NCBI RefSeq assembly: GCF_025567085.1
Contig: NZ_JAOQJN010000001.1
Location: forward strand, 1 to 64,000
Reading direction: 5' to 3'
DNA length: 64,000 bases
Source of the DNA: Bovifimicola ammoniilytica
GTDB taxonomy: Bacteria; Bacillota; Clostridia; Lachnospirales; Lachnospiraceae
Every line of letters starts with the position of its first letter. Positions within the stretch are counted from its first letter, which is position 1. The notes under the pieces were generated by a model, which was given only the letters and a program-made list of their open reading frames with translations, did not search any database and was not told the DNA's origin. Of this stretch, positions 53,260 to 62,833 are shown piece after piece. The position numbers were made by a program, and so were the translations under genes.

Positions 53260-54270
53260 GTGAGTGAAAAGGGGAATGGAATCATATGCAGATATGATTT
53301 TATAGTTAATAAGACAGGTAGAGCTAAAGGGGCTACATTATTGGATACCGATAAGGGATATTATCTGCTTCGTGAATTCAAAGGGACAAAGAAGCATTTG
53401 GAATTTGAAGAAGATTTATTAAACAGATTAAGTGAAAATGAATCGATAAAAGTAGAACAAATCGTCAGAGACTCTGATGGTAACCTTATTAATGAAAGTG
53501 ATGATGGCAGAAAATATGTAATGCATAAATGGTGTGCCTCTAAAGATTTAGAACAGAAAGACACTATGCTTTTAATAAAAGCAGCAGGTGTTCTTGGTAA
53601 ACTTCATTTGCTCATGAATGAAATGGCTTATGATATGAAATATCTGAATGAATGTTTTAATATTCAGGAATCGTACAGACAGTTGAAGCCCGAATTTGAT
53701 AAGCATAATAAAGAAATGAAGAGAACTAGAACATTTATAAGGGATAAACGAAGAAAGAACGAGTTCGAATTATTGATTTTATCTAGTTTTGATAAATTTT
53801 ATCAAGATGGCATCGAGGTTGAAGAGCAGATGCATAATGAGAGAATACATGAATTTATCGATGACAGCATGAGATTAGGCAGAATAATTCATGGAGCATA
53901 TAACTATCATAATATTGTAGTTACGGGAAACAGGCTTATGGTTACTAATTTCGAGCATTGCAAATGCGGTATACAGATAAGGGATTTGTATGATTTTATG
54001 CGAAAAGTAATGGAGAAGCATAGTTGGAACAGGGATTTGGGAATGAAACTTCTGAATGAATACAGGAGAAACAGGGAGATAACTGCCGAAGAATTTAAGT
54101 ATCTTATTCTTAAGTTTAAATATCCTGAGAAATACTGGAAGATTCTCAATCATTACAACAATAATAATAAGGCATGGATACCTGACAAGGACGTAATAAA
54201 GCTTAAATCTGTCATAGAACATCAGGATAGAAGAAGAGATTTTATTAACAGTTTATTAAATTTAAAATAA
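53260..54270 (+). CDS. CotS-family kinase-like protein
   Basis: GTG 53260 is chosen (GGAGG 7 bases upstream). About 336 residues with an aminoglycoside-phosphotransferase/CotS fold: RAKGATLLDTDKGYYLLREF, KYVMHKWC, AAGVLGKLHLLMNEMA and RIIHGAYNYHNIVVTGNRLM, where the usual catalytic HGDYxxxN reads HGAYNYHN. The catalytic Asp is therefore missing, as in several CotS/CotI coat proteins. It suggests a spore-coat or polysaccharide-related role, though no sporulation operon is visible here. Confidence 0.7.
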   Translation: MSEKGNGIICRYDFIVNKTGRAKGATLLDTDKGYYLLREFKGTKKHLEFEEDLLNRLSENESIKVEQIVRDSDGNLINESDDGRKYVMHKWCASKDLEQKDTMLLIKAAGVLGKLHLLMNEMAYDMKYLNECFNIQESYRQLKPEFDKHNKEMKRTRTFIRDKRRKNEFELLILSSFDKFYQDGIEVEEQMHNERIHEFIDDSMRLGRIIHGAYNYHNIVVTGNRLMVTNFEHCKCGIQIRDLYDFMRKVMEKHSWNRDLGMKLLNEYRRNREITAEEFKYLILKFKYPEKYWKILNHYNNNNKAWIPDKDVIKLKSVIEHQDRRRDFINSLLNLK

Positions 54271-54284
54271 TATTATTGTTTTTT

Positions 54285-54313
54285 TTGACTTTATTAGACG
54301 AATATTATATAAT
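54285..54313 (+). promoter_or_regulatory. strong promoter for the PEGA gene
   Basis: TTGACT, a 17-base spacer and a perfect TATAAT, 40 bases before ATG 54353. Confidence 0.7.
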
Positions 54314-54352
54314 AAATAGGATTATGTAAGTTGATAACTAAGGAGATAACTG

Positions 54353-55615
54353 ATGAACATCAAGGAAAAAACATTCAAATATATTATGGTTTTTCTGGGA
54401 ACGATTTTTGTTGTAGTTATAATTATGATTGCAACAGGAGATAAAAGTGGTAAAAAAGCTACTATCTCTAATGGTGTGGATATTCCGGTTATGCCTACTG
54501 CTAAGACAGATAAAAGTGAAGATTCCAAATCGGATAAATTACTTCAGGCAGTTGTTATTGATGTAGATAAGGATAAACATACTATGATTCTACAACAGAC
54601 TGGTACAGATTCTAAGATAACATATAGTTATACGGGAGGTACGGAAGTGTCTAACCGTTATGATGAGGCGATTTCCGTAAATCAATTAAAGATTGGAGAG
54701 GTAGTAGATATTGAATTTGCTGCTGACAGGAAATTATCTAAGATAAAAGTATCAGATGGTGACTGGGAATACCAGGGTGTGACAGATTTTAAAATCGATA
54801 CACAGAAGAAGTTACTTACTGTAGGAAGTTCTGTATACAGTTATACAGACAACACAGTTATAATTGATGAGTACAGGGAGACAACACTTGATAAATTAGA
54901 AGGTATTGATGTAGTTACACTAAAGGGTAAGGATAAGCAGCTTGATTCGATAATAGTTACCACAGGACATGGTTATGTCAGACTTGACAGCACAACCTTC
55001 TTCGAGGGTGGTTTTGTCGAGATAGGCTCGAAGATAGTACAACTTATCACGGAGAATATGGTTATACCGGTACCCGTTGGAGATTATACATTAACAGTAA
55101 CTAAGGATAAGACCTCTGGTTCTAAAGATATTTCAGTAGAAAGCAATGAGGAAATCAGAGTTAATCTTATAGAATTTCAATCAGATGCCGTAAGGCTTGG
55201 TACATTATCATTTAAGATAACACCGGCAGGAGCAAAACTTACGATAGACGGAGTAGTCAAGGACTATTCGGATATAATTGATGTGGCATATGGTACACAT
55301 AAGATAGTGATATCAGCTAAGGGTTATGATACGTACAGTCAGATAATAAACGTTCAGGACATTTTTAAGGAATATAATATTTCCTTAACACAATCTACTG
55401 AGACATCTGTGGCTGATACTAAGTCGGAGAAAGACAGTACAGATGAAAGTGAGAGCCAGACTTCTAAAAATACATCGTCTAAAAATAATACGAATAGTAA
55501 ATCAAATCAGAAGCAGACGACATCTTCTAAGAAGTCAGCTAATAGTACAGCACAGACAACTACATATCAGACGATTGATTATTCAAAACTGATAGGTTCG
55601 CTAATTGGCGATTAA
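54353..55615 (+). CDS. membrane-anchored PEGA-domain protein
   Basis: 420 residues: one N-terminal membrane segment (YIMVFLGTIFVVVIIMIATG), a beta-rich extracellular region (residues ~60-270) with two similar sub-repeats, then a PEGA domain (LGTLSFKITPAGAKLTIDGV, DVAYGTHKIVISAKGYDTY) and a low-complexity Ser/Thr/Lys/Asn tail. PEGA domains bind surface polymers or act as spacers. It is likely a cell-surface protein; ligand unknown. Confidence 0.75.
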   Translation: MNIKEKTFKYIMVFLGTIFVVVIIMIATGDKSGKKATISNGVDIPVMPTAKTDKSEDSKSDKLLQAVVIDVDKDKHTMILQQTGTDSKITYSYTGGTEVSNRYDEAISVNQLKIGEVVDIEFAADRKLSKIKVSDGDWEYQGVTDFKIDTQKKLLTVGSSVYSYTDNTVIIDEYRETTLDKLEGIDVVTLKGKDKQLDSIIVTTGHGYVRLDSTTFFEGGFVEIGSKIVQLITENMVIPVPVGDYTLTVTKDKTSGSKDISVESNEEIRVNLIEFQSDAVRLGTLSFKITPAGAKLTIDGVVKDYSDIIDVAYGTHKIVISAKGYDTYSQIINVQDIFKEYNISLTQSTETSVADTKSEKDSTDESESQTSKNTSSKNNTNSKSNQKQTTSSKKSANSTAQTTTYQTIDYSKLIGSLIGD

Positions 55616-55644
55616 ATATATTGATGCGTTACAGGAGGTAAAAG

Positions 55645-57381
55645 ATGAATTACAAAGAACTTTATGAAGAGTGGCTTAGCAACACTTGTTTTGATGATGA
55701 GACAAAGGCAGAATTAAAAGCCATCAGTGATGATGAAAATGAGATTAAAGAAAGATTTTACCAGGAATTAGAATTTGGTACTGCAGGACTTAGAGGAATA
55801 ATTGGTGCTGGTGTTAACAGAATGAATGTATACACAGTTCGTAAAGCTACACAGGGACTTGCTAATTATATTTTAAAAGTCGGCGGCGCAGATAAAGGTG
55901 TTGCAATTGCTTATGATTCAAGAAGAATGTCTCCTGAATTTGCAGATGTGGCAGCATTATGTTTAAATGCAAACGGAATTAAGGCATATGTTTTTGAAAG
56001 CCTCCGTCCAACTCCTGAATTATCATTTGCAGTAAGAGAATTAAAATGTATAGCAGGTATTAATGTAACTGCCAGTCACAATCCACCAGAATATAATGGA
56101 TATAAAGTATATTGGGAAGATGGTGCACAGATTACACCTCCACATGACACAGGAATTATGGCAGAGGTTAAGGCTGTTACAGATTTTGCTACACTTAAAA
56201 CAATGGATAAAGACGAAGCTGTAAAAGCAGGATTATATAATGTTATTGGTGCAGATATTGATGATAAATATATTGCTGCACTTAAGAAACAGGTCAAACA
56301 TCAGGATTGCATAGATGCAGTTCAGAAAGATTTAAAGATTGTATATACACCACTTCATGGAACAGGTAACATTCCTGCAAGAAGAATTCTTAGAGAATTA
56401 GGCTTTGAAAATGTATATGTTGTTCCTGAACAGGAACTTCCTGATGGCGAATTCCCAACAGTAAGCTATCCTAATCCTGAAGCAGCAGAAGCATTTGAAC
56501 TTGCTTTAAAGCTTGCTAAAGAGAAAGACGCAGACCTTGTTCTTGCAACTGACCCTGATGCAGATAGATTAGGTGTATATGTTAAAGATGATAAAACAGG
56601 TGAATATATTACGCTTACGGGTAATATGTCAGGATGCCTTTTAGCCGATTATGAGATAAGCCAGATTAAGGAATTAAATGGTCTTCCAGAAGATGGTGCA
56701 TTAATTAAGACAATCGTTACAACTAATATGGCAGATGCAATTGCTGAATATTATGGTGTTAAGTTAATTGAAGTGTTAACAGGCTTTAAATATATCGGAC
56801 AGCAGATATTAAGATTCGAACAGAGTGGTAAAGGTGAATATTTATTCGGTTTCGAAGAAAGCTATGGATGCTTAATCGGTACTCATGCAAGAGATAAAGA
56901 TGCAATTGTAGCTACAATGGCACTTTGTGAAGCAGCAGCATATTACAAGACAAAGAATATGACTTTATGGGATGCAATGATTGCAATGTATGAGAAATAC
57001 GGTTATTATAAAGATGGCATACAGTCAATTACATTAAAGGGAATCGAGGGACTTGCAAAGATTCAGGAGATTCTTGATACTCTTAGAAATAATACACCTG
57101 AGAAATTCGGTAAATACAAGGTATTGTCAGCAAGAGATTATAAGAAAGATACAATTAAAGATATGGTTACAGGTGAAGTAAAACCTACAGGACTTCCTTC
57201 ATCAAATGTATTATATTATGATTTAGAGGATAATGCATGGCTTTGCGTAAGACCATCAGGAACAGAACCAAAGGTTAAATTCTACTATGGTGTTAAAGGA
57301 ACATCTCTTGAAGATGCTACCAAATTATCTGATGAACTTGGTAAAGAAGTAGTAGATATGATAAATGAAATGTTAAAATAG
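55645..57381 (+). CDS. pgcA: phosphoglucomutase/phosphomannomutase
   Basis: The 578-residue protein has the four-domain alpha-D-phosphohexomutase plan: FGTAGLRGIIGAGVNRMNVY, the phospho-Ser loop GINVTASHNPPEYNGYKVYW, a metal loop ATDPDADRLGVYVK, the sugar-binding loop FGFEESYGCLIGTHARDKDA and the phosphate loop LCVRPSGTEPKVKFYYGVKG. It interconverts glucose-1-P and glucose-6-P, linking glycogen turnover (debranching enzyme at 19 kb) to glycolysis and wall precursors. ATG 55645 follows ACAGGAGG. Confidence 0.93.
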   Translation: MNYKELYEEWLSNTCFDDETKAELKAISDDENEIKERFYQELEFGTAGLRGIIGAGVNRMNVYTVRKATQGLANYILKVGGADKGVAIAYDSRRMSPEFADVAALCLNANGIKAYVFESLRPTPELSFAVRELKCIAGINVTASHNPPEYNGYKVYWEDGAQITPPHDTGIMAEVKAVTDFATLKTMDKDEAVKAGLYNVIGADIDDKYIAALKKQVKHQDCIDAVQKDLKIVYTPLHGTGNIPARRILRELGFENVYVVPEQELPDGEFPTVSYPNPEAAEAFELALKLAKEKDADLVLATDPDADRLGVYVKDDKTGEYITLTGNMSGCLLADYEISQIKELNGLPEDGALIKTIVTTNMADAIAEYYGVKLIEVLTGFKYIGQQILRFEQSGKGEYLFGFEESYGCLIGTHARDKDAIVATMALCEAAAYYKTKNMTLWDAMIAMYEKYGYYKDGIQSITLKGIEGLAKIQEILDTLRNNTPEKFGKYKVLSARDYKKDTIKDMVTGEVKPTGLPSSNVLYYDLEDNAWLCVRPSGTEPKVKFYYGVKGTSLEDATKLSDELGKEVVDMINEMLK

Positions 57382-57410
57382 TAAACAATGTGATAAAGGA
57401 GGATATGAAA

Positions 57411-57800
57411 ATGGCAGAGAAGATAGTATGGCAGGACAGAAAAAGAATAATTTTCGGATTACCATGGACATTTACAAAGTATAAGTTATATGAAGACAAG
57501 CTGATTATTTGTACAGGTTTTCTTAATAAGAAAGAGGAAGAAGTCAGATTGTATAGAATTATGGATAATACTCTAGAGAAACCATTAAGCCAGAGAATAT
57601 TCGGATTAGGCAGTATTAAAGTTAATTCTGCTGATAAATCAACTCCGGTATTCTACATTGAAAAAGTTAAAAATGCCGATGAAGTTCGAAATAAACTTTC
57701 GGGCTTAGTTGAAAAAGAGAGAACTAAGAAGAGAGTTTCAGGTCGTGAATATATGTCAGCAGATATAGATGATGATGACGATGATGACAATATGAATTAA
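57411..57800 (+). CDS. bacterial PH-domain protein
   Basis: ATG 57411 is 8 bases after AAGGAGG. About 129 residues. It has WQDRKRIIFGLPWTFTKYKL, CTGFLNKKEEEVRLYRIMD and RIFGLGSIKVNSADKSTPVF, the strand pattern of bPH2 (YdbS-like) domains, and an acidic tail (IDDDDDDDNMN). There is no membrane segment. Short spacing suggests co-transcription with the mutase. Confidence 0.75.
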   Translation: MAEKIVWQDRKRIIFGLPWTFTKYKLYEDKLIICTGFLNKKEEEVRLYRIMDNTLEKPLSQRIFGLGSIKVNSADKSTPVFYIEKVKNADEVRNKLSGLVEKERTKKRVSGREYMSADIDDDDDDDNMN

Positions 57801-57824
57801 GAAGGCGAAAGGTTAAAGAGAGAT

Positions 57825-58616
57825 ATGAGAAAAAGAATGAAATTACTTGCTACAATGTTAGTATTGTCAATGGTAATGTTTTTGATGGCAGGTTGTGGCA
57901 GAAGTGTTAAAGTAGGAACAAGTGCTAATAGTGATAAACAGGATAAGAAGTCAGATAAGAATTCATCAAAGGATAAAATATTTGACATAACAGATGATGA
58001 CATAGATGATGATTCGGATTATGATTTAGATGATGAAGAAGAGACAACAAAGAAGAGCAGTTCCTCAAAGAACAATTCCTCAAAAAATAACTCTTCGAAG
58101 GATAATTCTTCAAAAGATAATTCATCAAAGAAAAATAATTCAACATCTAATACATCATCATGGAAATCATATTCAGGAGATGGATATTCTGTTAAATTAA
58201 GTTCTGACTGGTCTAAGACAAAGGGTTCATCAGTAGTAGATATAGCATTCACATATAATGGTACAGGTCTGAATGGTGATTTTGCTGAAAACATAAATGT
58301 TGTTGTACAGGATTTAAAAGGTTATGACTTAGACTTAGAGTCTTATAAAGATTTATCAATGGATCAGTATGCAGAATTAGACTACAATGTTGATGATATC
58401 TATAAGAAAACAATAGATGGTGCAAAAGGATATTTCTGTAAAGTTTCAGGTGAGGAGTCAGGAATTAATTGCAGTATTCTTCAGTATTTTACAGTAATAG
58501 GGAATAATGCATATGTATTTACATTTGCCGCTGATGAAGATGATTTTGATAATCTGGAAGATGAGGTAATGGAAATATACGAAACTATAGAATTTGACAA
58601 TGTAAAAGGTGCTTGA
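57825..58616 (+). CDS. lipoprotein with Ser/Asn/Lys linker
   Basis: 263 residues. Signal and lipobox LVLSMVMFLMAGCGRS, an acidic stretch (DDDIDDDSDYDLDDEEE), a repetitive linker made of SSKNN/SSKDN units (residues ~80-115) and a C-terminal domain (~118-258) beginning SYSGDGYSVKLSSDWSKTKG, with the PsbP/DUF1795-like pattern. It would be anchored to the outer face of the membrane. Function unknown. Confidence 0.75.
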   Translation: MRKRMKLLATMLVLSMVMFLMAGCGRSVKVGTSANSDKQDKKSDKNSSKDKIFDITDDDIDDDSDYDLDDEEETTKKSSSSKNNSSKNNSSKDNSSKDNSSKKNNSTSNTSSWKSYSGDGYSVKLSSDWSKTKGSSVVDIAFTYNGTGLNGDFAENINVVVQDLKGYDLDLESYKDLSMDQYAELDYNVDDIYKKTIDGAKGYFCKVSGEESGINCSILQYFTVIGNNAYVFTFAADEDDFDNLEDEVMEIYETIEFDNVKGA

Positions 58617-58633
58617 TGTCGCCTTTGTAGATA

Positions 58634-58660
58634 TAATGCCACCTTAATAGGGTGGCATTA
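58634..58660 (+). terminator. hairpin terminator after the lipoprotein gene
   Basis: TAATGCCACC pairs with GGTGGCATTA across a 7-base loop. No T-run beyond TTAAT, so efficiency is uncertain. Confidence 0.55.
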
Positions 58661-58759
58661 ATACATATGAAATGTTTTGAGTTAGTTATTGTATCAGTTG
58701 ATTTAACAGGTATAGTGTATACCCGTAATACAGTATAAAATGAAAGGAAACGATTATCA

Positions 58760-59188
58760 ATGAATTCAAGAATAACAGTTAAAGATGTTGTGTCAATGCT
58801 GTTAATTATAATTTCATTTACAGCGACAGGAATTATGATAAAAAATGAGGATTACAAATATGCAATGTTGTCACTGACATTTGCGGCACTTTGTGTATTA
58901 ATAGGCTTTGGCGTGATGATTTTAGAAGATGCTGACAGAATCCTTGATTTAAGTAATCCGAGCTTGCGTAATCCGAGGAAAAGCGGTTCAAATAAGCGTG
59001 TAAAATACATTTCGAGACTGACACCGGATATGGCAGCGGGCAGAAAGAATTCTAAGGCAAAAGATGACGTATATAATGATGATTTATATTTAGAAGAAGC
59101 AGATACTTCAGACTTCCACGAGTCAGTAGGCAATATGAGAGTCTACAAACGTGGCGAAGAAATAGAATATCATGATGATGAAGATTAA
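58760..59188 (+). CDS. small two-helix membrane protein
   Basis: 142 residues with two membrane segments (DVVSMLLIIISFTATGIMI, AMLSLTFAALCVLIGFGVMI) and a polar, acidic cytosolic tail (YNDDLYLEEADTSDFHESVG). AGGAAACG precedes the ATG weakly. Function unknown. Confidence 0.55.
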   Translation: MNSRITVKDVVSMLLIIISFTATGIMIKNEDYKYAMLSLTFAALCVLIGFGVMILEDADRILDLSNPSLRNPRKSGSNKRVKYISRLTPDMAAGRKNSKAKDDVYNDDLYLEEADTSDFHESVGNMRVYKRGEEIEYHDDED

Positions 59189-59190
59189 AT

Positions 59191-59343
59191 GAAATGAGGT
59201 TAGTGTAAAAAATCAAAATGATAATTTGATTTTTTACACAGCAATTTGTTCGCAGAGCGAAATTAAATTGCGCTTATGGCAGACGAAAATCAGTGATTTT
59301 CGTCGCCACTTCGCGATAGGTCGCTCAGAAATGAGGTTAATAT
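59191..59343 (+). repeat. hairpin cluster flanked by duplicated ribosome-site sequence
   Basis: A perfect 12-bp direct repeat, GAAATGAGGTTA (59191 and 59328), brackets a perfect 15-bp stem (GTGTAAAAAATCAAA at 59203, TTTGATTTTTTACAC at 59225) and a second hairpin (GACGAAAATCA region, 59282-59304). The right copy is the ribosome site of the next gene. The architecture and the GTGTRAAAAAT...ACACAGC hairpin match the element at 22583. Confidence 0.7.
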
Positions 59344-59920
59344 GAGTAAAAAGAGTTTTATATTAATGGCATTAGTAGTCAATCTGACAATATGTCTTAC
59401 TTTATGCATTGTATTATTAACAGATAATGATAAAACAAATACTAATAACAAAACTAAGGCTGAAAGTTCAATGAGTCAGGAGATAAAGAAAGATGAGACT
59501 CCTATAGATAATGAAACTACATCAGACTATAACATGGATTCTGAAAACATTATGGAAGAAACATCAGTTACAAAAGAGACTTCAACGAAGGTTATAGAGT
59601 CACAGGTATCAACAGAAACACAGCCATACATATATAATAAACCATCAGGTGCTGCGACTACGGGTAAGTCATCATCGAATCAGGAGACTACGACTCCACA
59701 GCAGGCAGCAGGAAATACAGTTAATGGGACAATAGCAGTTATCAGCAGCAGTTGTAATGTCAGACTCAGCGCAGATGTCGGTGCCAATGTGGTAGGCACA
59801 GCAAAAGCAGGAGCGACATATACAATTGCACCTGATAAATGTAATTCAAACTGGATTGCTATATATCTTGATGCAAATACAATAGGGTATATTTCAAGCT
59901 CATATTGTACAATCCAATAG
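59342..59920 (+). CDS. exported protein with bacterial SH3 domain
   Basis: 192 residues: signal/anchor (FILMALVVNLTICLTLCIVL), a Thr/Ser-rich spacer and a C-terminal SH3_3 domain (SSCNVRLSADVGANVVGTAK, NSNWIAIYLDANTIGYISSS). SH3_3 domains bind peptidoglycan. Probably an envelope protein. The stop codon directly abuts the long palindrome. Confidence 0.75.
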   Translation: MSKKSFILMALVVNLTICLTLCIVLLTDNDKTNTNNKTKAESSMSQEIKKDETPIDNETTSDYNMDSENIMEETSVTKETSTKVIESQVSTETQPYIYNKPSGAATTGKSSSNQETTTPQQAAGNTVNGTIAVISSSCNVRLSADVGANVVGTAKAGATYTIAPDKCNSNWIAIYLDANTIGYISSSYCTIQ

Positions 59921-60531
59921 GACTAATAGATTCTATTTTAGATAATACAGTTGAGATTTAGATTATATAACCCAGTTGCACATACAAATATATTTTACAG
60001 TCGTCTGCTCAGGTAAATTTAGCATATATAAATATTGAAAATTATTGTAAGAATTGCATAAATTTGTCAGGTGTTGTTATTTTTGCTCAAATTTTGTGTA
60101 TATTCACCAGACAGACAATTAGGCAGAGATGTCCGACTATGACACACGCTCTCATATTCCTTAACCTAGTGGGAGTAAAATGCCGCCATTAACAAAGTTT
60201 ATTACGGTACAGTATATCAAACGCGCTTCGCTTGAACGGTGATTTACTGTACCGCCCTTCTGTTAATGCCGGCATTAACTCCCACACGGTTCGTCATAAA
60301 TCGAGTGTGTGTCAAAGACGGACATCTCTGTTTAATTGTCTGAATGTTGAATGAATACAAATAATCATAAGAGCAAAAATACAACACCGACAAATTAGCA
60401 ATTTGAAACACAATTTTCAATATTTATATATGCTGATTTACCATACAGACGATTTTCTTATAATTGTATGTGCAAAACCGGGTTATAAATCTATATTCAC
60501 TTTATATTATCTAAAATAGAATATATTAGTC
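59921..60531. repeat. 611-bp near-complete palindrome (giant inverted repeat)
   Basis: Left arm starts GACTAATAGATTCTATTTTA (59921); right arm ends TAAAATAGAATATATTAGTC (60531). The arms match along most of their length, e.g. GCATATATAAATATTGAAAA with its inverse near 60410-60440, CAGAGATGTCCG (60122) with CGGACATCTCTG (60320) and TGACACAC with GTGTGTCA. The centre is near 60226 with GGTACAGTA/TACTGTACC. It holds no open frame. It could be a non-autonomous transposable element, a long hairpin RNA or both. Confidence 0.88.
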
Positions 60532-60711
60532 TCAAAAGTAGGACTTCTTTCATAACATATATTATAGAAAGTATAGTTAATTATGAAGCTGCTATCGCAG
60601 TATAATATTACAGTATAATGAGCTTATTATTTAGTGATATGCATTGTAGAAGTACACTCATAATTGCTATAGATATTCACTATAAAATATGTTAAGAGGG
60701 GAGTTTTTTTA
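60532..60711. other. 180 bases between the palindrome and the next gene
   Basis: AT-rich, no gene. A repeated AGTATAAT motif occurs twice near 60599-60618 (possible promoter -10 elements), but I cannot define a matching -35. Confidence 0.35.
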
Positions 60712-61605
60712 TTGGAGTTGTTATTAAAGGAAATGTTATATGTTCTACTTTTAAGTGTAATAATTATCGTATTGTTTGTCCTGATAATCAGACGGTTTGT
60801 ATATATTCGCAGAGGAAGAAAGTTTTATCCTGAATATAATTCTATGGCACAAGTGGAGAGTATTAATAAGGAGATTGCGGGTTCAGGTTTTGAATTCGAA
60901 CCGAAACAGGAAATATTTATATCGAAGCACAATGCGTGGCAGAGAAAATTCGGCTACAGAAATATATATGATGAGATGGCGGAATCATTTGGAATGATAA
61001 TAGACAGTGAGCCTGTGAAATTCGATTATGGTGGAAAGAAATGGCTTATAGAATTCTGGAAAGGTCAGTATGGAATTACAACAGGTGCGGAGATAGGTGT
61101 GTATACGTCAAAGGACGGCAGACATTATGACAGTGCGAGGGAAGATGAAGAATTGTTTATGAGTTTTATTCTTATTAAGAACAGAGACGTTCTGATAAGG
61201 CGGCACGATACCCATTGGTGGCTAACAGGTTTTATGCTTGGAGAGTATTCTAAGCCAGCTGAACTTACAATGATTGCAGAGATTGTATTCCCAGACGGTC
61301 AGATGTGTATACAATTTATTAATGCACTTCGGAAATTAGGATATAACAGGAGAAATATGTCGGTGTTTAGAAATACCGTAAGAATAAGATTTGAGAAACC
61401 ATTTACGAGACAGTCTGATTCTAAGAAGAGTATAAGAAGCAGATTCAAAATGAAGATTAATAAGAAGAATTGTAAGATATTCAGACGATATACCAGAAGA
61501 TACAAATACACATTAGATAAAATAGGTTATATTAAGTATAGAGCACCACATTTATATGGAATATGCGTACAGACACTTGGAATATGGAAGAAAATCAACG
61601 GATAG
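60712..61605 (+). CDS. membrane-anchored DUF4474 protein
   Basis: 297 residues, TTG 60712 with GAGGGGAG upstream. One N-terminal membrane segment (MLYVLLLSVIIIVLFVLIIR), then the DUF4474 domain (NAWQRKFGYRNIYDEMAESF, KKWLIEFWKGQYGITTGAEI, HDTHWWLTGFMLGEYSKPAE), and a basic tail. The domain has no known activity. Confidence 0.75.
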   Translation: MELLLKEMLYVLLLSVIIIVLFVLIIRRFVYIRRGRKFYPEYNSMAQVESINKEIAGSGFEFEPKQEIFISKHNAWQRKFGYRNIYDEMAESFGMIIDSEPVKFDYGGKKWLIEFWKGQYGITTGAEIGVYTSKDGRHYDSAREDEELFMSFILIKNRDVLIRRHDTHWWLTGFMLGEYSKPAELTMIAEIVFPDGQMCIQFINALRKLGYNRRNMSVFRNTVRIRFEKPFTRQSDSKKSIRSRFKMKINKKNCKIFRRYTRRYKYTLDKIGYIKYRAPHLYGICVQTLGIWKKING

Positions 61606-61727
61606 TTATGAAAGCTTTGCAATATTGGAAGATATAATTAATAAAATTATGTGTCGGATATCAAAAAAATATAGTCAGATTATAAATAAGGCTATATGAG
61701 AAATATAGCTGGTTTATGGGGAAATTT

Positions 61728-62618
61728 ATGAGTACAAATAATTTTAGACCAAATGGAAGTTATGACAGGAAGATAAACCACATTTACAAGGAGTCTGAAC
61801 GAATGAAATTAAATGTCACGTCTAAAATAGTGATTATGAGTGATTGTCATAGGGGAACAGGTAGATGGAATGATAATTTTGCGGGAAATGAACAGATAAC
61901 ATTTGCGGCTCTGGGATATTATTATAGAAAGGGTTTTACTTATATAGAATTGGGCGATGGTGACGAATTATGGGAGAATAAGAATTATGACAATATCATT
62001 AACCGTTATGGTGAGATTTTCTGGCTGATGTCTAAGTTCTATAAAGAGGGCAGGCTTAAAATGATATATGGAAATCACGATATTGTCAAAAGAAATAAGA
62101 AATTCACTGATAAACATTTAGATAAATATTATTGCATACGTGAGAAAAGATTTGTTCCGATGTTAGAAGATATTGAGGTCAAACAAAGTTACGTATTGGA
62201 AGATACAGTTAATGACAGGGATATATTTCTGTTGCATGGTCATCAGGGTTCATTTATTAATGATAAATGCTGGAGGTTGGGCAGGTGGCTTGTAAGAAAT
62301 ATCTGGTCACCATTAGAGCTTGTGGGTTTTAATAATCCGAACACTCCTCCGGCAGATAATTATAAGAAGGCACGTAAGAATGAGAAACTGGAGAAATGGG
62401 CAGATTATCACAGGATAAGCACAATAGCAGGGCATACGCACAGACCGTCTTATCCTGAAAATGGCAGTTACTATTATAATTCGGGAAGCCTGATTCACCC
62501 AAGATGTATAACCGCAATTGAAATAGAAAGAGGAAGGATAATGTTAGTTAAGTGGTGCGTAAGCCCTGATGAATGTAACAAACTTACGGTATGCAGAGAA
62601 ATATTAGCGGGAAACTAG
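61728..62618 (+). CDS. calcineurin-like metallophosphoesterase
   Basis: ATG 61728 lies behind GGGGAAA; ATG 61716 is possible. About 296 residues with the metal-binding motifs in order: VIMSDCHRGTGRW (usual DxH here DCH), YIELGDGDELWEN (GDxxE), MIYGNHDIVKR (GNHD), LLHGHQGSF (GH) and IAGHTHRPSYP (GHTH). The set is complete, so a di-metal phosphoesterase. The plan resembles UDP-2,3-diacylglucosamine hydrolase-like proteins, but the substrate in a Gram-positive cell is unknown. Confidence 0.85.
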   Translation: MSTNNFRPNGSYDRKINHIYKESERMKLNVTSKIVIMSDCHRGTGRWNDNFAGNEQITFAALGYYYRKGFTYIELGDGDELWENKNYDNIINRYGEIFWLMSKFYKEGRLKMIYGNHDIVKRNKKFTDKHLDKYYCIREKRFVPMLEDIEVKQSYVLEDTVNDRDIFLLHGHQGSFINDKCWRLGRWLVRNIWSPLELVGFNNPNTPPADNYKKARKNEKLEKWADYHRISTIAGHTHRPSYPENGSYYYNSGSLIHPRCITAIEIERGRIMLVKWCVSPDECNKLTVCREILAGN

Positions 62619-62833
62619 AAATATCTTATAAGATTTTGCAGACAGAGAAACTAGTATGTGATTAATAATATTTTACCAGACCATACAGACAGAGAAATAT
62701 GACAGATAATTGTAAATATTAAAGGTATTTTCCATTAGTTTACAGCATACATTATTATAAGTATACGAGTGAGGCCGCAAATTATTATGTGCATGCATTT
62801 GCAAAGTAGTAATTAAGGCGTGGAGGAGTAAAA

